7,473 nt of DNA from Candidatus Aenigmatarchaeota archaeon (GTDB lineage: Archaea > Aenigmatarchaeota > Aenigmatarchaeia > QMZP01 > JAUXAV01), in the NCBI GenBank assembly GCA_030619735.1, contig JAUXAV010000052.1:1-7473 (forward strand), read 5' to 3'. Positions 1-6,934 of the stretch are shown here, piece after piece (within the stretch, counting starts at the first letter, position 1; the number at the start of each line of letters is the position of its first letter). The notes beneath the pieces are model-generated. The model did not search any database. It was not told where the DNA came from and saw only the letters and a list, made by a program, of their open reading frames with translations. A program made the position numbers and the translations under genes.

Positions 1-1368
1 TATCCTCAGCTCCTCAGGGGCAAGGTTGCATGAAAGGGTTGTCTCATTGCAGCCATAACCGCAGGTCTCCAGTTTCTCCCAGGCAGTGCCGTCTGAACTG
101 CACTGCTCAAGGTCATTATCTTCACACCTTTTCTCGCCTGCGGTGCATCCGGCAAGCTTTTCGCCTGCAACCGCAAAGGTGGAGAAGCCAGGGGTTTCTG
201 CCTCGTAATGGGTATAGGTGCTGTCCCTGCTTGAATAGACTGTTGTCAGCTTGTTCCATTGATTGGTAGCATACCTGTAAAGAGAGACATTGTTCATGTC
301 TATACTGTTGTCAGATATCCAGGTGTTATTGACCCTGAACTTTATCTTGGCGCTCTGCACATTCGATTCCTCTATGTTTGTGGCTGTTATATCAAAGTAC
401 TTGTAAACCTCGCCAGAAACATCCTCTGCTATTGTCGTGGGCTTTGCGGTAAGGCTCCCTACCTTTATCTCAACATCGGTTTTTTCCGCTATTAGCGTGA
501 ATTTTATCTGGGTTGGCGCAACAGCTGCATTATCAATAGCCATTGTTGCTTCCTCCCCTGCAGTGACCTTTGCCCAGCTCTTTGAAATGGAAACCATTGG
601 TGTTGCCCCGGCCCCCCCGCCTTCATCTGTTGGGGCTTCTTCAGAGGGTGTTGGGCTTATTGTGATAGTTGATGAATGCGAACTGGAGCCGCCAAGGGAG
701 AATATAAGGCTGTAGTCTGTTCCGGAAACCTCTCTTGACAGGAAAGACCAGTTTGCTATAAAGGTCTGGTGAGCTGGTATGGTTATCGTGTCGTGCTGGG
801 GATCTCCGCTTGACTTGCTCATGGCAGTTCCGTCAAAGGACAGATTAAAGTATGTGGTAACAGCTGTGTCCAGAGGATTCCTTATCTTTATCTGGAGGAA
901 GAAGGGCCTGTTAGCCCCTGTATATGAGCCGGCAGGGTCATTGACAACTATAACCCTCAGAACAGAGGGGTCCACAAATGTGATATAGTCTGTTGTTGAC
1001 TCCTGCACGCTCGTTGCCCGCTGCTCCAGGGCATAGGCCTTTATCTCATAGGTTCCAGCGGTCCCTGCCGTGACCACGAAGTTCTTTGTGGTTCCTGATG
1101 TGGTTGCCACATAGTTCGTGTATTCCCCGCTTGCAGGGTCCGAAACTACCAAGCCATCTGTCTGCTTCAGGTTGAGCCTGGATACGGTGGCGCTGGATGA
1201 GGCGCCTGAAACCGTCACCCCAACCGTTACGCTCGTCCCTGTGGTATAGGACTTGGTGTTGTCAAAGCTCACCGTGGGGGTGTTCAGCGTAGCACTGGCA
1301 GGCAATACCAACAGCGCCAGGGCTATCAAAAACACCGTTCCCGTCACCAAGGTTTTATTCCATTCCAT
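1..1368 (-). CDS. Secreted PGF-pre-PGF domain surface protein with six-Cys module, C-terminus cut off by window edge
   Basis: An open frame of 456 codons runs from ATG at 1368 to the window edge without a stop, so the protein is 3'-truncated. Residues 1-26 are a signal peptide (basic start, hydrophobic core, A-S-A before the likely cut). Residues about 27-125 and 130-238 are Ser/Thr-rich beta-sandwich-like segments. An acidic/Gly linker (about 244-257) leads to a domain at about 257-404 that I recognise as the archaeal PGF-pre-PGF type, with VYKYF, a FRV..TWI segment, LYRY and PGFSTFAV (PGF at 393-395). A six-Cys module follows (C408-C447). Only about five N-X-S/T sequons are present. It starts 5 bases after the giant glycoprotein gene, with a weak AGGAT ribosome site and no visible promoter, so co-transcription is likely. 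It is a paralog of the product at 5981-6898. Surface location is well supported; the anchoring mode cannot be seen because the C-terminus is missing. Confidence 0.88.
   Translation of the reverse strand, partial: MEWNKTLVTGTVFLIALALLVLPASATLNTPTVSFDNTKSYTTGTSVTVGVTVSGASSSATVSRLNLKQTDGLVVSDPASGEYTNYVATTSGTTKNFVVTAGTAGTYEIKAYALEQRATSVQESTTDYITFVDPSVLRVIVVNDPAGSYTGANRPFFLQIKIRNPLDTAVTTYFNLSFDGTAMSKSSGDPQHDTITIPAHQTFIANWSFLSREVSGTDYSLIFSLGGSSSHSSTITISPTPSEEAPTDEGGGAGATPMVSISKSWAKVTAGEEATMAIDNAAVAPTQIKFTLIAEKTDVEIKVGSLTAKPTTIAEDVSGEVYKYFDITATNIEESNVQSAKIKFRVNNTWISDNSIDMNNVSLYRYATNQWNKLTTVYSSRDSTYTHYEAETPGFSTFAVAGEKLAGCTAGEKRCEDNDLEQCSSDGTAWEKLETCGYGCNETTLSCNLAPEELRI
28..147 (-). repeat. Six-cysteine module in the partial PGF-pre-PGF protein
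   Basis: Residues 408-447 follow C-x6-C-x7-C-x12-C-x3-C-x6-C, with conserved N-x-L before the third Cys and S-D-G-x-x-W-E between the third and fourth. The same spacing up to the fifth Cys occurs twice in the protein at 5981-6898. Six cysteines in an exported protein suggest a disulfide-held small domain; its ligand is unknown. More copies may lie beyond the window edge. Confidence 0.8.
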
Positions 1369-1373
1369 ATCAT

Positions 1374-1380
1374 CTATCCT
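1374..1380 (-). promoter_or_regulatory. Weak ribosome site spanning the stop of the upstream gene
   Basis: AGGAT (1380-1376 on the minus strand) overlaps the TAG stop of the giant glycoprotein gene and ends 7 bases before the ATG at 1368. With a 5-base intergenic gap and no TATA-like element nearby, this fits translational coupling within one transcript. Confidence 0.5.
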
Positions 1381-4300
1381 GTTGGGTATGTGCAAACCCT
1401 CCCCATGAAGAATCTCTCAGGTGAGTTCGGATATAATTCTGCTGTTACAGTTCCCTGGACCTCAACACATGCCCCATATGAGGATGTTGGCCAGTTCTCG
1501 GATGGGTTTATTGTGACATTGAGTATTCCTTGGGAATTTGTTTGCGGCGTGCCTGTCATTGGGCTTCCATTGTGCGGATAAATAAGGTCACCACCTACCC
1601 CAGTTGTAAGGTCTTCTGTTTGTGGCGGACCCCAATCGGTGAAATACATATAATACAGGGATACATTGGCATTAGCAATGGATGACATGTTGAAATAAGA
1701 TGCCCTTACCTCACCGATCAAAGCTCCATCTGGGGTTGTCATAACACCTTCCATCCCAGAGCCCGTGTCTGATTCCCATTGGCCAAAGCACTCAAATGCG
1801 CTGACCTGAAGTATTATCCCGTTGTCAAAGCCTGCTGTTTCCTCTATCCCTGTGGAGGAATTGACCCACCAGAATGCCCTGTACATGCCTGACTGGGATA
1901 TGTTAAGTGTGACCTGGGCAATTCCCTGCGCGTCTGTTGTGTTGTCATTAACGACAAAATCCCCGGCGGATAGGGGGGCAGTGAAGCCCTTCTTGTCGAA
2001 ATTCATCCCGCCTATCTCGGTAATCGTAACATTGGCGCCCTCATCCTTTGAGCCATTCACCCATTCTATATAGAAGGGAATGGTAAAGTTACTATCCTTC
2101 CTGTGCCTGCCTCCCCAGCTCCATTCCTTTGACCAGTAATTACTTTTCTGATTCTGACCTACCAGGGTCGTGTAGTCTGACTCGCTTGAGGAGAATATGA
2201 AAGGGATGCAGTATTCAAAGTCGCGAAGGTAAAGACCACCCCCTATGTAGTTCCCCGGCACATAGGGCCCCCTCAGGCTGGCGCCGGGTATTGATGGGTC
2301 AGTGCCGTTTGTACCGTTTACCTTTATAAATATGTGTGTGAATGTTGAGCCACCTGTGCCCGGGGTGCCGTTGTTTATAACCAGGATTTGCTCCGAGGCA
2401 TTGAATATGTTCTCAAATATGCAATACTCTCCCCATCCCTCTGCATCGTTTTGATTCTCTATGGTTCTTGGCCCACCTGCGCTCTCGATATCATGGGCCT
2501 GCTTTATATATGAAAGATTCCAGCTCAGCAGGTCCTTGGTGAGGTTTTCGTATTCCGTATCGGAGTAATTTATATACACTGTTTCTATGTCACTTAAACT
2601 ATTATTCCAATTTGTTATGTTGAACTGTCCCAGGGAGTAATCAATAACAGTGTAGTTTACATCTCTAATTAACAAACTTGACCCATTGAATATCTGTTCT
2701 GAGCCCGATACTACAGGATAATACGTTGTGTTAAGATAGTACGGAGTTGAAGATGTAGCATTCGGGAATGTGAAAGGGCCCTCATCTGTTACACTTTCGG
2801 TATAGGGTGGGTAATTTGGAGTGTAGCTTGCGATATTGATTCCTGTCCAATTCTCCGGGTTAGTGATATTTATGGTAGTGTTTACCTGTGCTTCTCTGCC
2901 TTCAATTCTTATTCTTTTCTGCTGTATGCTCTGGTCACCGGGCCATGGTGCCTGCGGGGAAATGACATCATAGGTCTTGATTTGGGCGAATATGTCTACT
3001 GTCACCTTGTCGCTCCTGTTGTCTGTCAGTTCAAACATTACCATGCCTTCTCCCTTTTCAAGGTTTGAGGGCAGGGTGAAATTCACCGTTATATTGAATC
3101 CTTCCTGATAAACCAATGTCAGGTTATGTATGAGCGTTATATCCACCTGCTCCCCTGTCATGAAATCCATCCTCTTTATGGTTATATTTTCTCCGATAAG
3201 CCTTTCGGACCATATCTCAATTGTTTTGGTGTCCCCTGGCATCCAGGTATAAGCGCTGGTATTCCAGACATCCTGCGACATAATGTATGCCTGGAAGGGG
3301 AAAACCGCAAATCCACCGAATGCTGTATCGCATGTATCATCCGAGTCGTTATTTGTGTTGTTGTTATCGCAGACCTGAATCAGACAATCATAGAATCCCG
3401 AATACCACTGGTTGTTGTTATTGCTCACAAGGGTTGTGAAGTTCCTTGGCTCCAGTGCATAGCTTACAGTGGTAACATCATCAAAGGTTACTCCGGTTGC
3501 ATTGGATATGTCTATCACAATGGGCCCCCTTGAGGGGTCAAAGTTAATCAATCTCGTTAGATTAACTGTCCCGTTTTTGACATATTTTGAGGTATTTGAC
3601 ATGTAAACCACATTCTGTATGGTGAAGTTAACCGTTGAGTTTGGCCCCACATCCCAGTTGGACATGTATGGCCAGAAATTGAAGTTCTTGCATTCAAACC
3701 CTCCTGGAAGGGAATCCGTATAGTTCTGCCATTTCGCATCCCATAATGAGAAGTAGAAACCAGAAAGCTGAGAAGCTGTAGCATAAGGACAGCCTGTCCC
3801 TAGTGAAAAGGTCAGGTTCAGGGAAACCCTGCCATTGGAATCAGACTTGACCGCCCCGCCTGTTGGCTGGCTAACAGTGAAGCATGCGCTCACATCCCTG
3901 CCTGTGAATTCCTCCCTTATTGTTCCCTTCTTTATCACAACGCTCTCCTGGGGCTGCTCGGTCTCCACATCCATCACAAAGCCCTGGAACTGCATCGTAC
4001 CTGAGCAGTCCATAGCGGTTCCGCCCATCCCCATTGGCCCTCCGCCAGGGCCTCCCATTCCGCCTTCTTCCATTTCACCCTCACCTTCTCCGCCCATCAT
4101 CCCTCCGAACATTGGTCCTACAAAGCCCATTACATACTTGGCGAAGAAGAACCCGTCCCCTGTGAGGGTCTCGTTCTCTGTCCCGGAAACCTGGTATATT
4201 GCCTGCACCTTTATAAGGGTAGGGCCTGTCAGATTCTCGGGTATGAAAGCAGTTATCTTCTTCTTGCTTGAATCATACTTGTATTCTATTCCCAGGGTAT

Positions 4301-5918
4301 CCGAGGCTCCTCCGAAGGAGAACTCGCCCATGGAGGTTAAAGCTGTTACCTCCACATCTGTGATGTTCGGGGTTGTAAGGGTTGATTTTGCTGATATGTT
4401 CCTGACCTCGAGCTTGAAGCTTGCATTTCTTCCCGGCCTCAGCAGCACATGGAACTTATCCCTGCCCATCCTGGTTACAGGTATTACCTTCAGCTTGTAG
4501 TTCTGTGTTGTGAAGTAGCCTGTAACGCTCTTCATATTATAGTTGGTGGAGGAATTAACAGTGACATTGACAGTCACCCTGTAAATACCGGCAGTGGCAG
4601 GAGTCCTAAAGGTGATGGTGCACAGGCTCCCTCCCATGAACTTCAGGGAGGTTGCTGTTGTGGTTTCATTGCCCAGTACGCTTCCTGTCACATTTGCGCC
4701 TGTGGCCATCTGCGTGACATCGGTTATGTTTGCCGAGCTGCAGTTCACGCCCTTTTTTCCTCCACTTGCTGCATCTGTCCTAGCAGGCAGGAACTCCCCT
4801 GTGGAAAGGTCAAAGGCCTTTATGTCAAAGCTTGCATTGCTGCCGGGGGATATCACCTTGTCCCCGCCCCAGAAGTCAAACATCATCATCCCTCCCTCCA
4901 AAAGGCTTGACCTCTCCAGGGAAAGCCTGACATCCTGCACCGTGAAGGTGGACTGGGTCTCCTCTGTTACTGAACCTATTGTGGAGTTTATCCTTACTGT
5001 ATAGGTCCCTGTTGTTGTGGAGGGCAGGGTCAAATTGTAATCATATATTCCCAGGGAGGTGCTGGTCAGGGACACGGACTCCTCTGTCCCGTTGGGATAA
5101 ACTATAACCGCATCAACTGTTGCGCCTGTCTGGGGGTCATTGCTTGCGTTCTTTACCTTTGTCCGTATGTCCACAACACTGCCCGGTGAAAAGAAGGCAG
5201 AGGACTGCGATTCGTTGTCAAGCGTAAGGCCGGCAACAGAGTATTTCTTTATTGTGAAGACCAGATGTTTGCCATACATATCGGCAACATAATCCCCTGG
5301 CTCTGCAGTGCTTGCTATGGTGAAGGAATGAGTTGTTGTCCCGTCGGCTATTGTCTGATTGGCCTGCTCTGCTCCCCAGTTGCCAGGACCGGCAATCTTC
5401 CCGTTGCCCGAGTATATTCCCATTGCTATGCTGTAGCCGGAACCCAGGGCAGAGCCGTTCTCGTATTTTGCCGTGGTCTTTATGGTTATGGAGTCACCCG
5501 GTGCAAAGGGCGGCTGGTTTCCTATGAACTCAAAAGAGGCATCCTGGAAATATGAGGTATTGGTGGTCAGGTTTTTCTCTATCAGGGTTGATGAATTGGA
5601 GTTCACGCTGACCGTGAATTCTCCCTCAAAGTTCGGTAAGAATATGCTCATATTGAAGGCGCCTGTTGTTCCGTTGGTATTGCTTGAATTAACATAGATG
5701 GAGCTGTTGGTCGTATTGGTTACCCTGACCGTTACATTCAGGCTCGCGGCGCTGCCGGACTCAATGGTTTCTCCTGTCACGAACACGGTGGAATTCGGGA
5801 TAATATAGTCAGGGACATACGCCCTCAGATAGCTGTTCTGGGCGCTAACCGCTATACTAAAGCATAGAACAAAGAGAACAAAAGCTGCAATTCCCCCGGA
5901 CTTATAATTCAACCCCAT
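1374..5918 (-). CDS. Giant secreted Ig-like multidomain glycoprotein, S-layer or cell-envelope candidate
   Basis: This 1514-residue protein has a clear signal peptide (residues 1-26, ending A-V-S-A before Q27) and is otherwise beta-rich, Ser/Thr/Asn-rich sequence. I count about 72 N-X-S/T sequons, roughly one per 21 residues, pointing to dense N-glycosylation outside the cell. Recurrent turns of the form x-P-G/N-D/S near residues 41, 140, 245, 358, 495, 759, 894 and 993 mark a series of about 100-140 residue Ig/macroglobulin-like domains; strand motifs of the type T-D-x-x-G-x-x-x-V-x-L-N occur near 692, 1328 and 1459. A Gly/Met/Glu-rich hinge lies at 597-636. Fourteen cysteines in the mature part could pair. 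There is no C-terminal membrane helix, PGF-CTERM tail or lipobox, so it must be held non-covalently or released. It has its own TATA promoter and is followed at once by a PGF-pre-PGF gene. I do not recognise a named family; S-layer or envelope role is inference. Confidence 0.93.
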   Translation of the reverse strand: MGLNYKSGGIAAFVLFVLCFSIAVSAQNSYLRAYVPDYIIPNSTVFVTGETIESGSAASLNVTVRVTNTTNSSIYVNSSNTNGTTGAFNMSIFLPNFEGEFTVSVNSNSSTLIEKNLTTNTSYFQDASFEFIGNQPPFAPGDSITIKTTAKYENGSALGSGYSIAMGIYSGNGKIAGPGNWGAEQANQTIADGTTTHSFTIASTAEPGDYVADMYGKHLVFTIKKYSVAGLTLDNESQSSAFFSPGSVVDIRTKVKNASNDPQTGATVDAVIVYPNGTEESVSLTSTSLGIYDYNLTLPSTTTGTYTVRINSTIGSVTEETQSTFTVQDVRLSLERSSLLEGGMMMFDFWGGDKVISPGSNASFDIKAFDLSTGEFLPARTDAASGGKKGVNCSSANITDVTQMATGANVTGSVLGNETTTATSLKFMGGSLCTITFRTPATAGIYRVTVNVTVNSSTNYNMKSVTGYFTTQNYKLKVIPVTRMGRDKFHVLLRPGRNASFKLEVRNISAKSTLTTPNITDVEVTALTSMGEFSFGGASDTLGIEYKYDSSKKKITAFIPENLTGPTLIKVQAIYQVSGTENETLTGDGFFFAKYVMGFVGPMFGGMMGGEGEGEMEEGGMGGPGGGPMGMGGTAMDCSGTMQFQGFVMDVETEQPQESVVIKKGTIREEFTGRDVSACFTVSQPTGGAVKSDSNGRVSLNLTFSLGTGCPYATASQLSGFYFSLWDAKWQNYTDSLPGGFECKNFNFWPYMSNWDVGPNSTVNFTIQNVVYMSNTSKYVKNGTVNLTRLINFDPSRGPIVIDISNATGVTFDDVTTVSYALEPRNFTTLVSNNNNQWYSGFYDCLIQVCDNNNTNNDSDDTCDTAFGGFAVFPFQAYIMSQDVWNTSAYTWMPGDTKTIEIWSERLIGENITIKRMDFMTGEQVDITLIHNLTLVYQEGFNITVNFTLPSNLEKGEGMVMFELTDNRSDKVTVDIFAQIKTYDVISPQAPWPGDQSIQQKRIRIEGREAQVNTTINITNPENWTGINIASYTPNYPPYTESVTDEGPFTFPNATSSTPYYLNTTYYPVVSGSEQIFNGSSLLIRDVNYTVIDYSLGQFNITNWNNSLSDIETVYINYSDTEYENLTKDLLSWNLSYIKQAHDIESAGGPRTIENQNDAEGWGEYCIFENIFNASEQILVINNGTPGTGGSTFTHIFIKVNGTNGTDPSIPGASLRGPYVPGNYIGGGLYLRDFEYCIPFIFSSSESDYTTLVGQNQKSNYWSKEWSWGGRHRKDSNFTIPFYIEWVNGSKDEGANVTITEIGGMNFDKKGFTAPLSAGDFVVNDNTTDAQGIAQVTLNISQSGMYRAFWWVNSSTGIEETAGFDNGIILQVSAFECFGQWESDTGSGMEGVMTTPDGALIGEVRASYFNMSSIANANVSLYYMYFTDWGPPQTEDLTTGVGGDLIYPHNGSPMTGTPQTNSQGILNVTINPSENWPTSSYGACVEVQGTVTAELYPNSPERFFMGRVCTYPTG
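3327..3422 (-). other. Asn/Asp-rich cysteine loop in the giant glycoprotein
   Basis: Residues 833-864 hold a run of four Asn, then C845 and C850, then an Asn/Asp run with two overlapping sequons (N853, N857), closed by C863. The acidic/amide spacing D-N-N-N-T-N-N-D-S-D-D resembles calcium-binding loops but matches no loop consensus that I can confirm. At DNA level the Asn runs are short AAC/AAT triplet tracts. Confidence 0.5.
4017..4130 (-). other. Gly/Met/Glu low-complexity hinge inside the giant glycoprotein
   Basis: Residues 597-636 contain 18 Gly and 9 Met with a central acidic patch (EGEGEMEEGG) and GGM/GMGG repeats. The segment has no sequon and separates an N-terminal half with tandem Ig-like domains from a more Cys- and aromatic-rich C-terminal half. 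It is probably a flexible linker; metal binding by the methionines and acids is a possibility only. Confidence 0.75.
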
Positions 5919-5942
5919 TTAACCAATATTTTGATTTACTTC

Positions 5943-5960
5943 TTTATATATTTTTTATTT
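5943..5960 (-). promoter_or_regulatory. Archaeal TATA box and A-rich BRE for the giant glycoprotein gene
   Basis: On the minus strand the 62-base gap before the gene holds TATATAAA (5950-5943) preceded by an A-rich stretch (AAATAAAAAA, 5960-5951) fitting a BRE. The TATA centre is about 28 bases before the ATG at 5918, so the expected transcript start lies only a few bases before the start codon. No Shine-Dalgarno sequence is visible (ATATTGGTTAA precedes ATG), so the mRNA is probably leaderless or nearly so. This is the strongest promoter-like sequence in the window. Confidence 0.75.
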
Positions 5961-5980
5961 TTCCCCGGAAAGCCTCTAAG

Positions 5981-6898
5981 CTACTTATGGCGCCTCCAAT
6001 AGATGCTGAGGGCTATCAGTATAACAACAAGAATTCCTATCATAACCTGGGATATAATAAGGGCCATGTACAGAGGCTCGGCATTTGTTTTGGGCTCTTC
6101 CTCTGCGCACAGGATGCAACCCCCTGGACAGTCCCTGACCGTCTCCCATCCCGTTCCATTGATTTTGCACTGCTGGAGGCCGTTCCCGGAGCATTTCTGC
6201 TCCCCCGCATTGCAGACCTTTACTTCAAGGCAGGTTTCAGCTCTGCATGCCCCTGCATCGCAGCCGTATGCGCAGTTCTCCAAAGTCTCCCAGGCCATCC
6301 CGTCAGAAGAGCACTGGTAAAGGTCATTGGCTATGCATTTTGTCAAGCCGGGGCTGCATAACTGCTCTGCCTCCCCCTTCTCACCGGAAATAGCATAAAG
6401 GGAAAACTTATCTGCCAGGGCCTCATAGTATGCGTGGTTTTCATCCTCCCTTATAAGTGTTGTATTTAGCCCTGACCAGGATGTTTCATAACGGTATAGT
6501 GCAATGCTCTCATTTTTTATATTGTTGTTGGAAATCCAGGTGCTGGTGACCCTGAACCTTATGGTTGCCCTTTCCAGGTTTCCAGCCTGGATGTTTGTGG
6601 GTATTATTCGTATGTATTTGTAAACCTCTTCCGGCGCAGGGGTTTCTATAAGGGTGTCATTATCACTAAGGACATTCAGCTCAATGTCCACGTTCTCTGT
6701 CATGTTCTTCAGGGTGAATTTTATTTCTGTGAAGGGTATATCATCCTCTATTGAAAACAGGGCATCCTGGCCTGCCTGGAGCCTGTGCCATAATTTTGAT
6801 GTGGAGGCAGAAACATCAGCATCTGCGCAGCTGACCATAAGGATTAATGCCAGGGCAAACACTGCAAACCCCATTGTTCCGGAAACACTCCAACCCAT
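5981..6898 (-). CDS. Membrane-anchored PGF-pre-PGF domain protein with two six-Cys modules
   Basis: A complete 305-residue protein. Residues 1-27 form a signal peptide (hydrophobic core, then A-D-A). Residues about 32-172 are a PGF-pre-PGF type domain, with IKFTL, VYKY, RFRV..TWIS and LYRYE, but the usual PGF near its end is replaced by D-K-F (163-165). Two six-Cys modules follow (C181-C218, C229-C264). A membrane helix spans about 276-300 and ends in WRRHK, placing a short basic tail in the cytoplasm and the rest outside. The tail is not a PGF-CTERM signal, so archaeosortase processing is not expected. A weak lipobox-like MVSC at 21-24 is less convincing than the A-D-A site. It has its own probable leaderless promoter, lies just upstream of the giant glycoprotein gene, and is a paralog of the partial gene at 1-1368. 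A role as membrane anchor or partner for the glycoprotein is inference. Confidence 0.9.
   Translation of the reverse strand: MGWSVSGTMGFAVFALALILMVSCADADVSASTSKLWHRLQAGQDALFSIEDDIPFTEIKFTLKNMTENVDIELNVLSDNDTLIETPAPEEVYKYIRIIPTNIQAGNLERATIRFRVTSTWISNNNIKNESIALYRYETSWSGLNTTLIREDENHAYYEALADKFSLYAISGEKGEAEQLCSPGLTKCIANDLYQCSSDGMAWETLENCAYGCDAGACRAETCLEVKVCNAGEQKCSGNGLQQCKINGTGWETVRDCPGGCILCAEEEPKTNAEPLYMALIISQVMIGILVVILIALSIYWRRHK
6107..6214 (-). repeat. Six-cysteine module, copy 2
   Basis: Residues 229-264 follow C-x6-C-x7-C-x12-C-x3-C-x2-C, with G-N-G-L-Q-Q-C and N-G-T-G-W-E at the conserved places. It ends about 12 residues before the membrane helix, so it sits close to the membrane surface. 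Confidence 0.8.
6245..6358 (-). repeat. Six-cysteine module, copy 1
   Basis: Residues 181-218 follow C-x6-C-x7-C-x12-C-x3-C-x4-C with the S-S-D-G-x-A-W-E core also found in the module at 28-147. The two are nearer each other than either is to copy 2 in this protein. Confidence 0.8.
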
Positions 6899-6919
6899 GG
6901 ATAGAATTTAGGTTTCCTT

Positions 6920-6934
6920 CTTAATAAGTTTTGG
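6920..6934 (-). promoter_or_regulatory. TATA-like promoter for the anchored PGF-pre-PGF gene
   Basis: The 36-base gap between the DUF192 stop and this gene holds CCAAAACTTATTAAG on the minus strand. The CTTATTAAG core (6928-6920) is centred about 26 bases before the ATG at 6898, the distance expected between an archaeal TATA box and its transcript start, with CCAAAA as a BRE-like flank. No Shine-Dalgarno sequence is placed usefully before the ATG. This suggests a leaderless transcript, though read-through from the upstream pair is not excluded because no terminator is visible. Confidence 0.6.

Noticed and set aside
30..988. Plus-strand frames opposite the partial PGF-pre-PGF gene
   Set aside because: The minus strand carries an unbroken 456-codon frame with signal peptide and known domain; the plus-strand frames show no homology features.
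3126..4500. Long plus-strand open frames of 135 and 221 residues opposite the giant glycoprotein gene
   Set aside because: They lie wholly antisense to a well-supported secreted protein, have no recognisable domains or ribosome sites, and their Pro/Ser/Ile-rich content mirrors the Gly/Thr/Asn codons of the other strand.
4449..5555. Cluster of overlapping plus-strand frames of 64-153 residues
   Set aside because: They overlap one another and the minus-strand gene; Cys- and Pro-rich composition is the usual by-product of the opposite reading frame.
5919..5980. Terminator after the anchored PGF-pre-PGF gene
   Set aside because: The T-rich run is on the plus strand; on the transcribed minus strand it is A-rich and serves as promoter flank. 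No hairpin plus T-run is visible for any gene here.
6574..6592. Inverted repeat CCAGG...CCTGG as a possible regulatory hairpin
   Set aside because: It lies in the middle of a coding domain, is short, and is explained by conserved codons; no T-run follows.
6822..6840. Lipobox (MVSC) in the anchored PGF-pre-PGF protein
   Set aside because: Position -3 is Met, an A-D-A signal peptidase site follows directly, and the protein already has a C-terminal membrane helix.
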